Of a stretch of DNA of 64,000 bases, positions 44,882 to 54,665 are shown piece by piece. The notes beneath the pieces are model-generated. The model did not search any database. It saw nothing but the letters and a program-made list of their open reading frames with translations, and was not told the DNA's origin. Position 1 is the first letter of the stretch. Every line of letters begins with the position of its first letter. The position numbers and the translations under genes were made by a program. The stretch covers positions 1,364,001 through 1,428,000 of the forward strand of contig CP112982.1 in assembly GCA_041875495.1 (NCBI GenBank). The letters are read 5' to 3'. The DNA is from Halomonas sp. CH40 (GTDB taxonomy: Bacteria > Pseudomonadota > Gammaproteobacteria > Pseudomonadales > Halomonadaceae).

Positions 44882-45511
44882 TTGAATCAGGCAATAACGT
44901 TTAAACCGCCGATAACGGTGGCGCTGACCGGTGCGTCAGGTGCCCAGTATGGCCTGCGGCTGATTGACGTGCTGGCCGCTGCCGGGCATGAAGTCTGGGT
45001 GATGATTTCCAAGGCGGCACATATGGTGATTGCCACCGAAACGGAGATTTCATTACCGGCACAACCCCAGCGTCTGGCTGAGGCGCTGATCGAGCGCAGC
45101 GGCGCCCAGCCCGGCCAGATTCGCTGCTTTGGCCGTGAGGACTGGATGGCGCCGGTAGCCTCTGGGTCTGGCGCGCCATCGGCCATGGTGATCTGCCCTT
45201 GCTCTACGGGAACGCTTTCCTCAGTGGCTACCGGCGCCAGTAATAACCTGATTGAGCGGGCTGCAGACGTGGCCATCAAGGAACGCCGCACCTTGGTTAT
45301 GGTGCCCCGGGAAACGCCGTTTTCCCCGATTCACCTTGAACATATGCTCACCCTGAGCCGCATGGGCGTAGTGATACTGCCGGCGGCACCTGGCTTTTAT
45401 CATCAGCCAGCCTGTATTGACGACCTGATTGATTTTATCGTTGCGCGAATTCTTAACCAGCTGCAAATCAGCCATAATCTGATGCCGCGCTGGGGCGAGC
45501 CGTCAGCCTGA
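44882..45511 (+). CDS. ubiX: Flavin prenyltransferase UbiX
   Basis: 209 residues. It begins with the flavin-binding pattern VALTGASGAQYGLRLIDVLAAAGHEVW and contains ICPCSTGTLSSVATGASNNLIERAADV and VMVPRETPFSPIHLEHMLTLSRMG, hallmarks of UbiX. It attaches a dimethylallyl group to FMN for the UbiD decarboxylase in ubiquinone synthesis. The start is TTG at 44882 with AGGAG eight bases before it. It follows mpl by 42 bp. Confidence 0.93.
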   Translation: MNQAITFKPPITVALTGASGAQYGLRLIDVLAAAGHEVWVMISKAAHMVIATETEISLPAQPQRLAEALIERSGAQPGQIRCFGREDWMAPVASGSGAPSAMVICPCSTGTLSSVATGASNNLIERAADVAIKERRTLVMVPRETPFSPIHLEHMLTLSRMGVVILPAAPGFYHQPACIDDLIDFIVARILNQLQISHNLMPRWGEPSA

Positions 45512-45553
45512 CTGCTTGCGAACCATTCGCTATTGATGCAAGGAAACCCACTG

Positions 45554-46177
45554 ATGCTTTCATGGGCAACGCTGTCTGTGTTTGTGCCGACTTTTCTGCT
45601 TGTCTCGTTAACGCCGGGCATGTGCATGACCCTTGCCATGGTGCTGGGGATGACCCAGGGCGTGAAGCGAACCTTATGGATGATGGCTGGAGAACTGCTT
45701 GGCGTCGGCCTGGTGGCCATGGCGGCGGGCGCCGGAGTGGCGGCACTGATGCTCAAGCATCCCGAGATTTTTGCCCTGTTCAAGTGGCTAGGCGGTGCTT
45801 ATCTGGGCTATCTGGGCGTAATGATGTGGCGCTCTCGTGGGCGTATGGCAATTCCTTCCGAGCTTGAGGCGGGGCCGCCAGCAGGTCGCTTACAGCTTGC
45901 TATTCAGGGCTTTTTAACCGCAGTGGCCAACCCCAAGGGGTGGGCGTTTTTCATGGTGTTGTTGCCGCCGTTTCTGGATAGCAGTCGCCCTCTGGTAGTT
46001 CAGTTGAGTGTCTTGATCAGCGTGATTCTGAGCATTGAGCTCGCCAGTATGTTGATTTACGCCACCGGCGGTAAAACCCTGCGCCGGGTGCTGGGCAAGA
46101 GCGGCAATGTGCGTTTGATGAATCGCATTGCAGGCACCTTGATGGTGGGGGTCGGGTTATGGCTGGCCCTTGGCTGA
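45554..46177 (+). CDS. LysE/RhtB-family amino acid exporter
   Basis: 207 residues with about six membrane helices. The N-terminus VPTFLLVSLTPGMCMTLAMVLGMTQGVKRTLWMMAGELLG is the signature of the family (TPGP-like with G-x-R). It probably exports an amino acid such as homoserine, threonine or lysine; specificity cannot be read. The ATG at 45554 is chosen because AGGAAA lies seven bases upstream. It ends two bases before the convergent DedA-PAP2 gene. Confidence 0.88.
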   Translation: MLSWATLSVFVPTFLLVSLTPGMCMTLAMVLGMTQGVKRTLWMMAGELLGVGLVAMAAGAGVAALMLKHPEIFALFKWLGGAYLGYLGVMMWRSRGRMAIPSELEAGPPAGRLQLAIQGFLTAVANPKGWAFFMVLLPPFLDSSRPLVVQLSVLISVILSIELASMLIYATGGKTLRRVLGKSGNVRLMNRIAGTLMVGVGLWLALG

Positions 46178-46179
46178 TG

Positions 46180-47565
46180 TCAAGCGGTGGGCAGCCAGGT
46201 CATACGCGCTATTAGCAGCACACCAGAGGCAAGGATTAACCATTGCCAAGGCAACCAGACTTCTACATGCGGTCGCTGCTGCCAGTTTAACCGTACCAGG
46301 GCGCATACCATCAAACCCAAGAGAGCGCCGCCGACCAGATCCGTCAACCAGTGAACGCCCAGCACCAGGCGTGAAAGTGCCATGGGTAGCACTGTTGCTA
46401 TCGCTGCCCAGTACACCCATACCCGCTGGGAGCGTTCAAGCCTGGCGGCGCCAAACGCCGCTGCCAACCCGACGATCACCACAGCGCTGGATGTATGGGC
46501 GCTGGGGTAGGCCATGGAATCCGCCAGTTGCTCTGTGGCAAGCGGCCGCTCACGCCCTATCAATGCCTTGCCAAGACTATTCAGTAGCGCAATGCCCAAG
46601 ATGGCGGCCAACCAGTGACCCAGCAACGCCCAATAGCGTTTAACCAGCATCCAGATGCCCCAAGGCGCTAATAGGGCGCAAAGTCCATATAGATCGCCAA
46701 CTCGTGCCAGGATGGATGATAGCGCTATCAGGGTATCATTACGCAGCCAGTCGAAAAGTCGCTGAGCAGACACATCCAGCGGGGTGGGGCCTTGTTGAAC
46801 CATGACCCACAGTGTCCAGGCGGATAGCCCCCCAACACTAAGTACCAGCAGCAATAGGGTGGCAACCGGCACGTCGCCGTACTGGCTCATGGCCAACCAG
46901 GGGCGCCTGAGCAGCGGGAGGCGTTTTACAGCGAGTAATGACCAGCGGTACACAGCCCCTTGTCGGCCTGCCTGCAGGCGGCCCCAGGAGAAAAATACCG
47001 CAAGCAGCACAATGCTGGCTGCCAGTGTGAGCAGCGCCATTTCCAGCCCGGCGGGCATCGCCAGGCGCTGTTGCCAGGTATGGCCCAGCCAGTAACCAGG
47101 TAGAGTGTAGGCGGGCGCCCAAAGCAGTGCGGAACTGACATTTGCGCCTAGAAAAGTGACGGGTGGCATACGCATCATGCCTGCCACCAAGGGAATAATG
47201 GGCCTGATGGGGCCAATGAAGCGGCCAATAAAAACCGAATAAACGCCATAGCGGTCAAAAAACCGCTGGCCACGTATCACCCAGTCAGGGTGTTGCGAAA
47301 GCGGCCAGCGCTTGAGTACACGGCCGTTTTCCCAGTAACCGAGCCTGAAACTGATCATGTCGCCGCTTACGGCACCGATAAAGGCAGCCGCCAGCATCCA
47401 GGAAATGGCAACTTCTTGGTGGCCTGCCAGCGAGCTTGCTGCGGTGATCAACACGACGCCGGGTACCAAGAGCCCCACCAGCGCCAGGGATTCCAGCAGC
47501 GCAATAATGCCAACCAATAACATCAGCATCATAGGTGACGGGTTTAACTGCTGTATAAAATCCAT
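46180..47565 (-). CDS. DedA-PAP2 fusion membrane protein
   Basis: 461 residues joining two membrane domains. The N-terminal DedA/SNARE-associated domain (about 1-190) shows LVPGVVLI, RLGYW and FIGRFIGPIRPIIPLVAGMMRM. The C-terminal PAP2 phosphatase domain (about 235-440) shows KALIGRERP, PSAHTSSAVV and SRLVLGVHWLTD, the three acid-phosphatase motifs, with the catalytic His residues. DedA proteins scramble or transport lipids such as undecaprenyl phosphate; PAP2 enzymes dephosphorylate undecaprenyl pyrophosphate or phosphatidate. The fusion suggests recycling of a lipid carrier. The ATG at 47565 has AGGAA upstream. Confidence 0.9.
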   Translation of the reverse strand: MDFIQQLNPSPMMLMLLVGIIALLESLALVGLLVPGVVLITAASSLAGHQEVAISWMLAAAFIGAVSGDMISFRLGYWENGRVLKRWPLSQHPDWVIRGQRFFDRYGVYSVFIGRFIGPIRPIIPLVAGMMRMPPVTFLGANVSSALLWAPAYTLPGYWLGHTWQQRLAMPAGLEMALLTLAASIVLLAVFFSWGRLQAGRQGAVYRWSLLAVKRLPLLRRPWLAMSQYGDVPVATLLLLVLSVGGLSAWTLWVMVQQGPTPLDVSAQRLFDWLRNDTLIALSSILARVGDLYGLCALLAPWGIWMLVKRYWALLGHWLAAILGIALLNSLGKALIGRERPLATEQLADSMAYPSAHTSSAVVIVGLAAAFGAARLERSQRVWVYWAAIATVLPMALSRLVLGVHWLTDLVGGALLGLMVCALVRLNWQQRPHVEVWLPWQWLILASGVLLIARMTWLPTA

Positions 47566-47638
47566 GTCTGAATAGTTCCTCAACCATTGCGGTGGAGGAT
47601 GATAACGCTAACACTCGTAAAAAAGGAGAATAACTGGC

Positions 47639-48589
47639 TTATGCGGGCGTCTCTGGCAGTGTGTTGGCAATAGCGTGGCTGCGTTCTTCCAGGCGCTGTA
47701 TAAACAGATGGAAAAACTCCTGGTGTCTGGGCAAGTAAACAACAATATCGGCAACCAGCAGTCCTGTTTCAACCAGCACGCAGCAGGACAGGCTGCGCTT
47801 TAAGCGCTCACGTACCAGTAAGGCGCCGCTTTCTGAGGTGTCTGGCAGTACCAGCCAGAAGGTCGCCTGGCTGGCTCGCCCCAGCAAGTCGTGGTCGCGG
47901 CAGCTATCATTCACTTCATTGCACAAGGTTTCCAGTAAAGTGAGCTGGGCTTTGCGTCCAAACTGTTCTCCTGCCATATCAAATTGTGGCAGATGTATCA
48001 CCAATACCGCCAGGCGGTTACCGAGGATACTGGACCTTTGGTATTCATTGCGTAGACGCTCTTTCAGGGCATCACTCTGGTAGGCGTTACAGTCGCTGTC
48101 GTTGGGGTCTGTGGCAAACAGCAAAGCCTGACGGCGCAAGTGCTCCCAGCGGGGTAATGCAAGTAACAGCAGGAGCGTGAGGATACTCTTCCAGCCTTCC
48201 TGGTCGCCCGATTGTGCCAACAGCCACCACCAGATAGGCAACAGGAGTATATTCAGGGTTAGTGCTGGAATAAGCGGCAGGAAAATCATTGATACCGCAA
48301 TGGGAAGCCCTAACCACAGGGGGGAAGTGCCGCTGGAGGGTTCTAAAGCCGCCTGGCTGACCACCAGATAGAGGCAACCAAGCAATATAAGGCGAGGTAT
48401 ATAGGGGCTGACCCCTTGCCCGATATGCATCAAAAGGGCTGAGAGTGCCAGCAGCGTCAAAAAAGCCGGCATGAAAAAAAAGCTATAATGGCCAACTACA
48501 TACAGCCATGTAGTGTAAGTGATCAGTAAAAGCAGGCTGGTGATATAGGCAATCGTCATCAATCGATGAGAGATGTTAGGATCAATCAC
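47639..48589 (-). CDS. Membrane protein with degenerate GGDEF-like domain (1)
   Basis: 316 residues: about five N-terminal helices (about 10-150) and a cytoplasmic domain. The domain is laid out like GGDEF: LRNEYQRSSILGNRLAVLVIHLPQFDMAGEQFGRKAQLTLLETLCNEV, then DLLGRASQATFWLVLPDT where active enzymes have R-x-GGDEF. The motif itself is lost (SQATF), and the metal-binding aspartate in FDxF is largely gone. It is unlikely to make cyclic-di-GMP; it may bind a ligand or partner. It starts inside the end of the next gene upstream (4-bp overlap). Confidence 0.7.
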   Translation of the reverse strand: MIDPNISHRLMTIAYITSLLLLITYTTWLYVVGHYSFFFMPAFLTLLALSALLMHIGQGVSPYIPRLILLGCLYLVVSQAALEPSSGTSPLWLGLPIAVSMIFLPLIPALTLNILLLPIWWWLLAQSGDQEGWKSILTLLLLLALPRWEHLRRQALLFATDPNDSDCNAYQSDALKERLRNEYQRSSILGNRLAVLVIHLPQFDMAGEQFGRKAQLTLLETLCNEVNDSCRDHDLLGRASQATFWLVLPDTSESGALLVRERLKRSLSCCVLVETGLLVADIVVYLPRHQEFFHLFIQRLEERSHAIANTLPETPA

Positions 48590-49443
48590 AAAAGCTCCAA
48601 CGGAAACAGGGCTTGCTTTTCCATGATGAAGTTATCCAGGTTTAGCTCTGTAAGTTCAATATCTGATATCTCGATATAACGGCAGGCGCTTTTGTCGGGA
48701 ACTGCCTGAATCAAATGTTGGCGTCGTTTAAGGCCTTCACTGGGGCTGCGTGATAGGATTAACGTCGCTAGCATCCTGTTGTTAAGGCGGTAGACATTTT
48801 CGAAATGATAAATTATCTGACAAAGTTGGTGGGCGGTATGCCAAAGCTGATGACGCTTGACCTGCAAGATAATCAGCTCAGCGTGGATGCCTTCGCGTTT
48901 GCAGCGGGTCTGTTCACGTGGTAAATCCTGTGCAAGTTGCTCTTTGGCCCAGATGCTCATCCCGGGCACCAGCCGGGCACGCTGGCGAATGGCGCTATTG
49001 ATGGTATTCAATTGGCGGGCGCGGGCCACTGACAGTACGCACATCATCAATAGGGCTGCAAACATCAGCCATTGGTCAGGGAAGGGCAGGTAAGGTGCGA
49101 GCAAAAACAGGCTAATGGCGGCAAGCAAAGCGTTCAGGGCGACCAAACTGTAACTTTGTGGCAACATGAAAACGGCGACCCAAGCCCATACTAGCATGCT
49201 GCTACTTTCGGGCATTGTCGCCAGTAATGCCGCAATTAATGCACCAGGAATCAACTGCCAGGGAATCTTAATGGTTCGCCTGTGGCTGAAATCAAGTAGC
49301 AGGGCAGTAGTGAACAGCCAACCAACGGCCACCCAGACAACCGCCAGTGCATTAAGCGTGGATTCAGGCGTAAATAACGCTAGACCCACCGCTGCCGCTA
49401 GCAGGTTAGCGCGTAACATGTTTACTTTGTATTTATTTTGCAT
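48586..49443 (-). CDS. Membrane protein with degenerate GGDEF-like domain (2)
   Basis: 285 residues: about five to six N-terminal helices (about 8-140), then a cytoplasmic part with the same order of elements as its neighbour (GIHAELIILQVKRHQLWHTAHQLCQIIYHFENVYRLNNRMLATLILSRSPSEGLKRRQHLIQAV), without any GGDEF motif. The two genes overlap by 4 bp and look like a related pair that act together, possibly from duplication. An AAGGCG site precedes the ATG. The function is unknown; the GGDEF link is inference from the neighbour. Confidence 0.6.
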   Translation of the reverse strand: MQNKYKVNMLRANLLAAAVGLALFTPESTLNALAVVWVAVGWLFTTALLLDFSHRRTIKIPWQLIPGALIAALLATMPESSSMLVWAWVAVFMLPQSYSLVALNALLAAISLFLLAPYLPFPDQWLMFAALLMMCVLSVARARQLNTINSAIRQRARLVPGMSIWAKEQLAQDLPREQTRCKREGIHAELIILQVKRHQLWHTAHQLCQIIYHFENVYRLNNRMLATLILSRSPSEGLKRRQHLIQAVPDKSACRYIEISDIELTELNLDNFIMEKQALFPLELL

Positions 49444-49604
49444 GGCGCCTTACTATTCATGCATGTGACATTTATGCATCTTATTAAAGATAACCTGATA
49501 GTGTCAGGTCTAAGTTTTCTTTAATAAGAGTACTCCTTGTACAATGGTTTGTCATTGTCACAAGCCAGTATATTTTTTTGTGTTACGAAGGTAACAAAAC
49601 TTTG

Positions 49605-49652
49605 TGCCGTTTAATGCGCTTGAAGTACATGATATGCCAGCTTTAAACGGCA
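49605..49652 (+). promoter_or_regulatory. Long-range inverted repeat in the proA leader
   Basis: TGCCGTTTA at 49605-49613 and its complement TAAACGGCA at 49644-49652 enclose a 30-base loop, 40 bp before the proA start. A second small palindrome, GTTAC-GAAG-GTAAC, lies at 49582-49595, and a third (ACAATG and CATTGT) at 49541-49558. It may be a leader structure or operator. Nothing more is shown. Confidence 0.4.
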
Positions 49653-49692
49653 TTTAAGCCGAGAATTTAAAATGGGCAATATTGGAGATACC

Positions 49693-50994
49693 ATGAACGA
49701 TACCACCCTCAGCCCGGAAAGAATGTCAGCCGCTGGCGAGGATATCACCGCTTATATGCAGACAGTAGGTGCCGCTGCGCGTGATGCTGCCCGTATGACG
49801 CGTCGGGCCAATACACAGCAGAAAAATGCTGCTCTGCTGGCAATGGCCAAGCACCTTGAAAGTGGCCGTAGCCGTGTGCTGGAAGCCAACGCAGACGATC
49901 TGTGCCGCGGCCAGGAAAACGGCCTGGACGCTGCCTTGCTTGACCGCCTGGCACTGAATAATGCGCGTGTGGATGCGATGATCGAAGGTCTGCGTCAGGT
50001 GGCTGCCTTGCCTGACCCCGTCGGGGAGATCGACGGCCTACGCGCGCGGCCCAGCGGTATTCAGGTGGGCAAGATGCGTGTTCCACTAGGCGTGATCGGG
50101 ATCATTTATGAGTCGCGCCCCAATGTCACTCTGGAAGCGGCCAGCCTGTGCCTTAAATCAGGTAATGCCTGTATCTTGCGTGGCGGCTCGGAAGCCAGTG
50201 CGTCTAACGCTGCCTTGAATGAATGTATTCAGGCGGGTTTACGCGATGCGGGTTTACCTGCTGGCAGCGTCCAGGTGGTGGTTACCACTGATCGCGCGGC
50301 GGTGGGCGAATTGATCAGTATGCCTGAATTTGTGGATGTGATTATTCCACGTGGTGGCAAGTCGTTGATTGAACGAATCTCTCGGGAAGCGCGAGTGCCG
50401 GTGATCAAGCATCTGGACGGCATCTGCCATGTTTACATTGATGCCAGTGCCGACCTTGAGAAAGCGCTGGCAATCGCTGTTAACGCCAAAACCCATCGCT
50501 ACGGCACCTGCAACACCATGGAAACCCTGTTGCTGGATGCACCGATTGCGGATGCCTTGCTGCCGCATCTGGCCAGCGCCTATGGCGAACACCAGGTTGA
50601 GCTACGCGGCTGTGCGCGAACCTGCGGTATCTTGCCTGACGCTGTCGCAGCAAGCGAAGAGGACTGGTCAACCGAATACCTGGCTCCGCTACTGGCCATC
50701 AAGATCGTGGACGGTATTGACGAGGCAATCAGTCACATCGAGCGCTTTGGCTCTCATCACACGGATGCCATCGTGACGGAAAACTACCACCTTGCGCGCC
50801 ACTTTATGGCCAGTGTGGATTCAAGCTCGGTGATCGTTAATGCCTCCACCCGTTTTGCTGATGGCTTTGAGTATGGCCTGGGAGCCGAAATCGGCATTTC
50901 CACCGACAAGCTTCACGTGCGTGGGCCAGTAGGGCTAGAAGGCCTGACTACCCAGAAATATGTGGTGCTCGGCGATGGTCAGGTACGCCAATGA
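49693..50994 (+). CDS. proA: Gamma-glutamyl phosphate reductase
   Basis: 433 residues. Features include [67 protein letters not shown], and the catalytic cysteine in [14 protein letters not shown]. It converts glutamyl-5-phosphate to glutamate-5-semialdehyde with NADPH, the second step of proline synthesis; proline is also a compatible solute in halophiles. The ATG at 49693 is chosen because GGAG lies five bases upstream. It overlaps nadD by 4 bp (ATGA). Confidence 0.95.
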   Translation: MNDTTLSPERMSAAGEDITAYMQTVGAAARDAARMTRRANTQQKNAALLAMAKHLESGRSRVLEANADDLCRGQENGLDAALLDRLALNNARVDAMIEGLRQVAALPDPVGEIDGLRARPSGIQVGKMRVPLGVIGIIYESRPNVTLEAASLCLKSGNACILRGGSEASASNAALNECIQAGLRDAGLPAGSVQVVVTTDRAAVGELISMPEFVDVIIPRGGKSLIERISREARVPVIKHLDGICHVYIDASADLEKALAIAVNAKTHRYGTCNTMETLLLDAPIADALLPHLASAYGEHQVELRGCARTCGILPDAVAASEEDWSTEYLAPLLAIKIVDGIDEAISHIERFGSHHTDAIVTENYHLARHFMASVDSSSVIVNASTRFADGFEYGLGAEIGISTDKLHVRGPVGLEGLTTQKYVVLGDGQVRQ

Positions 50995-51644
50995 GTGAGG
51001 CACCGCTGCGGGTGGGGATGTTTGGCGGCACCTTTGACCCCGTACATCTGGGGCATTTGCGTAGTGCCGTTGAAATTTCCGAATGTTTGCAGCTCGACAG
51101 GCTGCATATGATTCCGGCACCCCAGCCACCCTTGCGCGACCAGCCGCAGGTGTCGGCGCAGGACAGGCTGGCGCTTCTGGAGGCCGGCGTAAAAGACACG
51201 CCCGGCCTGATAGCCGATGGCCGCGAGTTGCGCAGGCAAGGCCCTTCATACTCGACCTTGACGTTGGCGGAGCTGCGCGAGGAATACGGGGATACGGCGC
51301 GCCTTGTCATGGTGCTGGGCCAGGATGCGTTCTTGCGCCTGGCGGATTGGCACCAGCCAGAGCAACTTTTTGCGCTTGCCCATGTGGTGGTGATGGCTCG
51401 TCCGGGATATCAGCCCAACCGTTCGGCAGCGCTTAAGGAACTGATTGGTCAGCGTGAAGTCGATAATGTGGAGTCATTGATGGAAAAGCCCAAAGGCAAG
51501 CTTCTGGCTTTGACGCTGCCGACGCCAATGGGTATTTCTGCCACGCATATTCGCCAGCGCCTTGCTGAACATTACAGCGTGCGTTATTTACTGCCTGAAG
51601 CCGTTGAAGAGCAGATTCATGCTCGGCAGCTGTATACATTTTAA
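50991..51644 (+). CDS. nadD: Nicotinate-nucleotide adenylyltransferase
   Basis: 217 residues. The nucleotide-binding [16 protein letters not shown] lies at the start and the [10 protein letters not shown] motif near the end, both diagnostic of the NadD/CoaD-type transferases. It adenylates nicotinate mononucleotide in NAD synthesis. Overlaps proA; rsfS follows 128 bp later in the usual order. Confidence 0.94.
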   Translation: MSEAPLRVGMFGGTFDPVHLGHLRSAVEISECLQLDRLHMIPAPQPPLRDQPQVSAQDRLALLEAGVKDTPGLIADGRELRRQGPSYSTLTLAELREEYGDTARLVMVLGQDAFLRLADWHQPEQLFALAHVVVMARPGYQPNRSAALKELIGQREVDNVESLMEKPKGKLLALTLPTPMGISATHIRQRLAEHYSVRYLLPEAVEEQIHARQLYTF

Positions 51645-51772
51645 TTTGTGTGACGGGTTTCAATAAGCGCTGGCAGTCATACGAATAGCCGTTACAATGG
51701 CCGACTGAAGGGTATTTATTGAGATTTTATGCTCACTACTATCGCAACCAAAGGGGTTGGCAATTAGACGTC

Positions 51773-52162
51773 ATGCAAACTGAAACACTGAAAACACTCG
51801 CCGTCGATGCACTTGAAGAATTGAAAGCCCGTGATATTACCCACCTGGATGTAGCGAAGCTGACCGATGTAACCGATCTGATGATTATCGCCAGCGGTAC
51901 GTCTACCCGTCATGTTTCTGCGCTGGCGCAGAATCTGGTGGAAAAAGCCAAGGAGCAGGAGCTGCAGCCGCGCGGTGTTGAAGGCGGAGCCAACGCCGAC
52001 TGGGTGCTGGTCGACCTGGGTGATGTTGTTGTACATGTCATGTTGCCGGAAGCCCGTGCCTTATACGACCTGGAGCGCCTGTGGGCAGATTTGCCAGCTG
52101 ACAGTGCACTGGCCCACGATATGCTGCGCGAACGTATGGACGGGCAGGTAACGGATTCATGA
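51773..52162 (+). CDS. rsfS: Ribosomal silencing factor RsfS
   Basis: 129 residues. It matches the family (MQTETLKTLAVDALEELKARDITHLDVAKLTDVTDLMIIASGTSTRHVSALAQ, ADWVLVDLGDVVVHVM, YDLERLW). It binds L14 and blocks joining of ribosomal subunits under starvation. The ATG at 51773 is used because family members start here; the frame is open to 51719 but without conservation, and no strong ribosome binding site is seen at either. Overlaps rlmH by 4 bp. Confidence 0.93.
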   Translation: MQTETLKTLAVDALEELKARDITHLDVAKLTDVTDLMIIASGTSTRHVSALAQNLVEKAKEQELQPRGVEGGANADWVLVDLGDVVVHVMLPEARALYDLERLWADLPADSALAHDMLRERMDGQVTDS

Positions 52163-52626
52163 AACTACGCATGCTGGCGGTAGGCAACAAGATGCCAGCC
52201 TGGGTAGAAGAAGGTGTTGAAACATATCGCAAACGCCTGCCACGTGAATTCAGCCTGGAAATTGAGGAAATAGCGCTGGGCCAGCGTGGCAAGAATGCCG
52301 ATGTGACCAAGGCGCGATTGCAGGAAGCAGAACGTATCAAAGCCAGACTTAAAGGCGATGAATACCTTGTGGCACTGGAAGTCAAGGGCAAGGCCTGGTC
52401 AACGCCGCAGCTGGCCAGTGAAGCTGACCAGTGGCGAATGCAGGCTAAGGATGTCGTGCTGTTGGTGGGAGGGCCGGATGGATTAGACCCTGCACTTTCG
52501 GCACAGGCAGATGCCGCCTGGTCGCTTTCACCCCTCACATTACCTCACCCGCTGGTGCGTATCATGTTGGCTGAGCAGCTTTACCGTGCCTGGACGCTAC
52601 TTGTTGGGCACCCTTATCATCGTTAA
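52159..52626 (+). CDS. rlmH: 23S rRNA pseudouridine-1915 N3-methyltransferase RlmH
   Basis: 155 residues. A SPOUT methyltransferase with MKLRMLAVGNKMPAWVEEGVETYRKRLP at the start, VVLLVGGPDGLDP, and the C-terminal LVRIMLAEQLYRAWTLLVGHPYHR that binds AdoMet. It methylates pseudouridine 1915 of 23S rRNA on the assembled ribosome. Starts within the end of rsfS (ATGA). Confidence 0.95.
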   Translation: MKLRMLAVGNKMPAWVEEGVETYRKRLPREFSLEIEEIALGQRGKNADVTKARLQEAERIKARLKGDEYLVALEVKGKAWSTPQLASEADQWRMQAKDVVLLVGGPDGLDPALSAQADAAWSLSPLTLPHPLVRIMLAEQLYRAWTLLVGHPYHR

Positions 52627-52747
52627 ACACATTATCGTTAGATACTTAATCATTAAATACAACAGGCAGTGGCGTTAAGGAAATGGCGTTTGGATAAAGC
52701 TCCATTGTTGATCGCCGCTGCCGGTTAAGTGAGAAACTGGTTGCCTA

Positions 52748-54652
52748 ATGCCGCAGCGCCCCGAGACATTGAAAAACAGTGAGACTGAGCTACAGATTTT
52801 CCGGGTACGCGCCTTCCTCGCTATCTTGGTTGTCATTGTGCTGACGGGTCTCTTGATGGGGCGTCTGGGCTATCTTCAGGTTGTTCAGCATGACCTTTAC
52901 AGCACCCGTTCGGAAAATAACCGGGTGCGCGTTGAGCCACTGCCACCCACCCGAGGGCTGATATTTGACCGCAATGGTGAAATGCTGGCTGAAAACCGCC
53001 CTACCTATAACCTCACCCTTGTGCGTGAACGCGTCGATGACCTTGATGAAACCCTGGGCTTTCTGATCGAGTTGTTGGCCTTGCCGGATGAGGAGGTTGA
53101 GGCGTTCAAGCAACGCTCGCGCCAGCGTCAGCGGCCTTATCAGCCAGCGCTATTGATGAGTGATCTGACCGAGACCCAAATTGCCAGACTTTCAGTCAAT
53201 CGCCACCGTTTGCCGGGGGTCGAAGTTGAAGCTCAGCTGTTGCGCTACTATCCCGACGCCGAAATCATGGCTCATGCGCTGGGTTACGTTGGGCGCATCA
53301 ATGCTGACGAACTTAAATCCCTTGACCTTGGTAGCTATGCAGGCACGCACTTTATCGGCAAGACCGGGGTGGAGCGCTTTTACGAAACTGAACTGCATGG
53401 TGAAGCAGGCTTACGCAAAGTGGAAACCAATGCCCGTGGGCGTGTGTTGCGTGAGCTGGGTAAGAACGACCCTGTTCCTGGAAAAAACCTGACTCTGACG
53501 ATTGATAAAGAGCTACAGATGTTGGCTTATGAACTGCTGGACGGCCGGCGAGGTTCCATCGTCGCCATTGAGCCGGCTAGCGGCGATATTCTGGCGATGG
53601 TGTCTGTGCCGGGGTTTGACAGCAATCAGTTTGTCACCGGCATCAGCGTCGAGAACTACCGTGGTCTTCAGCAGGATCTGGATTTGCCGCTATTTAACCG
53701 CGCCATTCGCGGACATTATCCGCCCGGTTCGACGATCAAGCCTTTTCTGGCTCTGGCCGGGCTGCGCGAAGGTGTTCGCACACCCAGTACCACCATTAAC
53801 GACCCGGGCTACTACCAGCTGCCCAACGACTCACGGCGCTACCGTAACTGGCTGCGCTGGGGGCATGGGCGGGTTGATCTTGAGCGTTCGATTGCGGTCT
53901 CGAATAACACCTATTATTACTCGCTTGCTCATGACCTAGGCATTGACCGCCTACATGAACAGATGAGTGCCTTTGGGTTTGGTCAGCGCGTTGCCCATGA
54001 TGTACAAGGTGAAAGTGATGCTTTGATGCCTTCCCGTGAGTGGAAGCAGGCACGCTACAACCAGCCCTGGTACCCAGGAGAAACCCTCTCGGTCGGCATA
54101 GGGCAAGGCTATTGGCAGATTACGCCGCTACAGCTGGCCACCGCTACGGCAACATTGGCCAATCGCGGTAAATGGGTCAAGCCGCACCTGGCCCGCATGA
54201 TCGGTGATACACCTCTGCCTGAAGTGCTACCTGAGACGCCTGCTGATATCGAGCTTAGCAGTGACAGCTGGTGGGACGATGTATTTCAAGGTATGGAAAA
54301 AGTGCTGACGGGGCGTGAAGGTACGGCGCGTCGCACTGGCGTAGGGCTTGACTATCGAATGGGCGGTAAATCCGGTACGGCTCAGGTGTTTTCGCTTGGC
54401 CAGGATCAGCGTTATGACGCCGAAGAACTGGAAGAGCGCTTGCGCGACCACGCCCTGTTCATGGCCTTTGCGCCCTTGGAAAATCCTCAGATTGCGGTGT
54501 CAGTGATTGTTGAAAACGCTGGCGGTGGCAGCACCCATGCCGCGCATCTTGCCCGTGCCATGACTGATGCCTGGTTACTGGAAGATGAGACACCTGACGT
54601 TGAAGAGGTGCGCGAGATCCTGGAGCAGGATGACGCCAACCTTGATGGATAA
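52748..54652 (+). CDS. mrdA: Penicillin-binding protein 2
   Basis: 634 residues. One N-terminal membrane helix (about 22-44), a dimerisation domain (about 60-240), and a transpeptidase domain with SxxK in PPGSTIKPF, SxN in SNNTYY and KTG-type GKSGTAQ. It cross-links murein during elongation with RodA. It lies 13 bp before mrdB on the same strand, as usual in this cluster. Confidence 0.95.
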   Translation: MPQRPETLKNSETELQIFRVRAFLAILVVIVLTGLLMGRLGYLQVVQHDLYSTRSENNRVRVEPLPPTRGLIFDRNGEMLAENRPTYNLTLVRERVDDLDETLGFLIELLALPDEEVEAFKQRSRQRQRPYQPALLMSDLTETQIARLSVNRHRLPGVEVEAQLLRYYPDAEIMAHALGYVGRINADELKSLDLGSYAGTHFIGKTGVERFYETELHGEAGLRKVETNARGRVLRELGKNDPVPGKNLTLTIDKELQMLAYELLDGRRGSIVAIEPASGDILAMVSVPGFDSNQFVTGISVENYRGLQQDLDLPLFNRAIRGHYPPGSTIKPFLALAGLREGVRTPSTTINDPGYYQLPNDSRRYRNWLRWGHGRVDLERSIAVSNNTYYYSLAHDLGIDRLHEQMSAFGFGQRVAHDVQGESDALMPSREWKQARYNQPWYPGETLSVGIGQGYWQITPLQLATATATLANRGKWVKPHLARMIGDTPLPEVLPETPADIELSSDSWWDDVFQGMEKVLTGREGTARRTGVGLDYRMGGKSGTAQVFSLGQDQRYDAEELEERLRDHALFMAFAPLENPQIAVSVIVENAGGGSTHAAHLARAMTDAWLLEDETPDVEEVREILEQDDANLDG

Positions 54653-54665
54653 AGGATACTAACGC

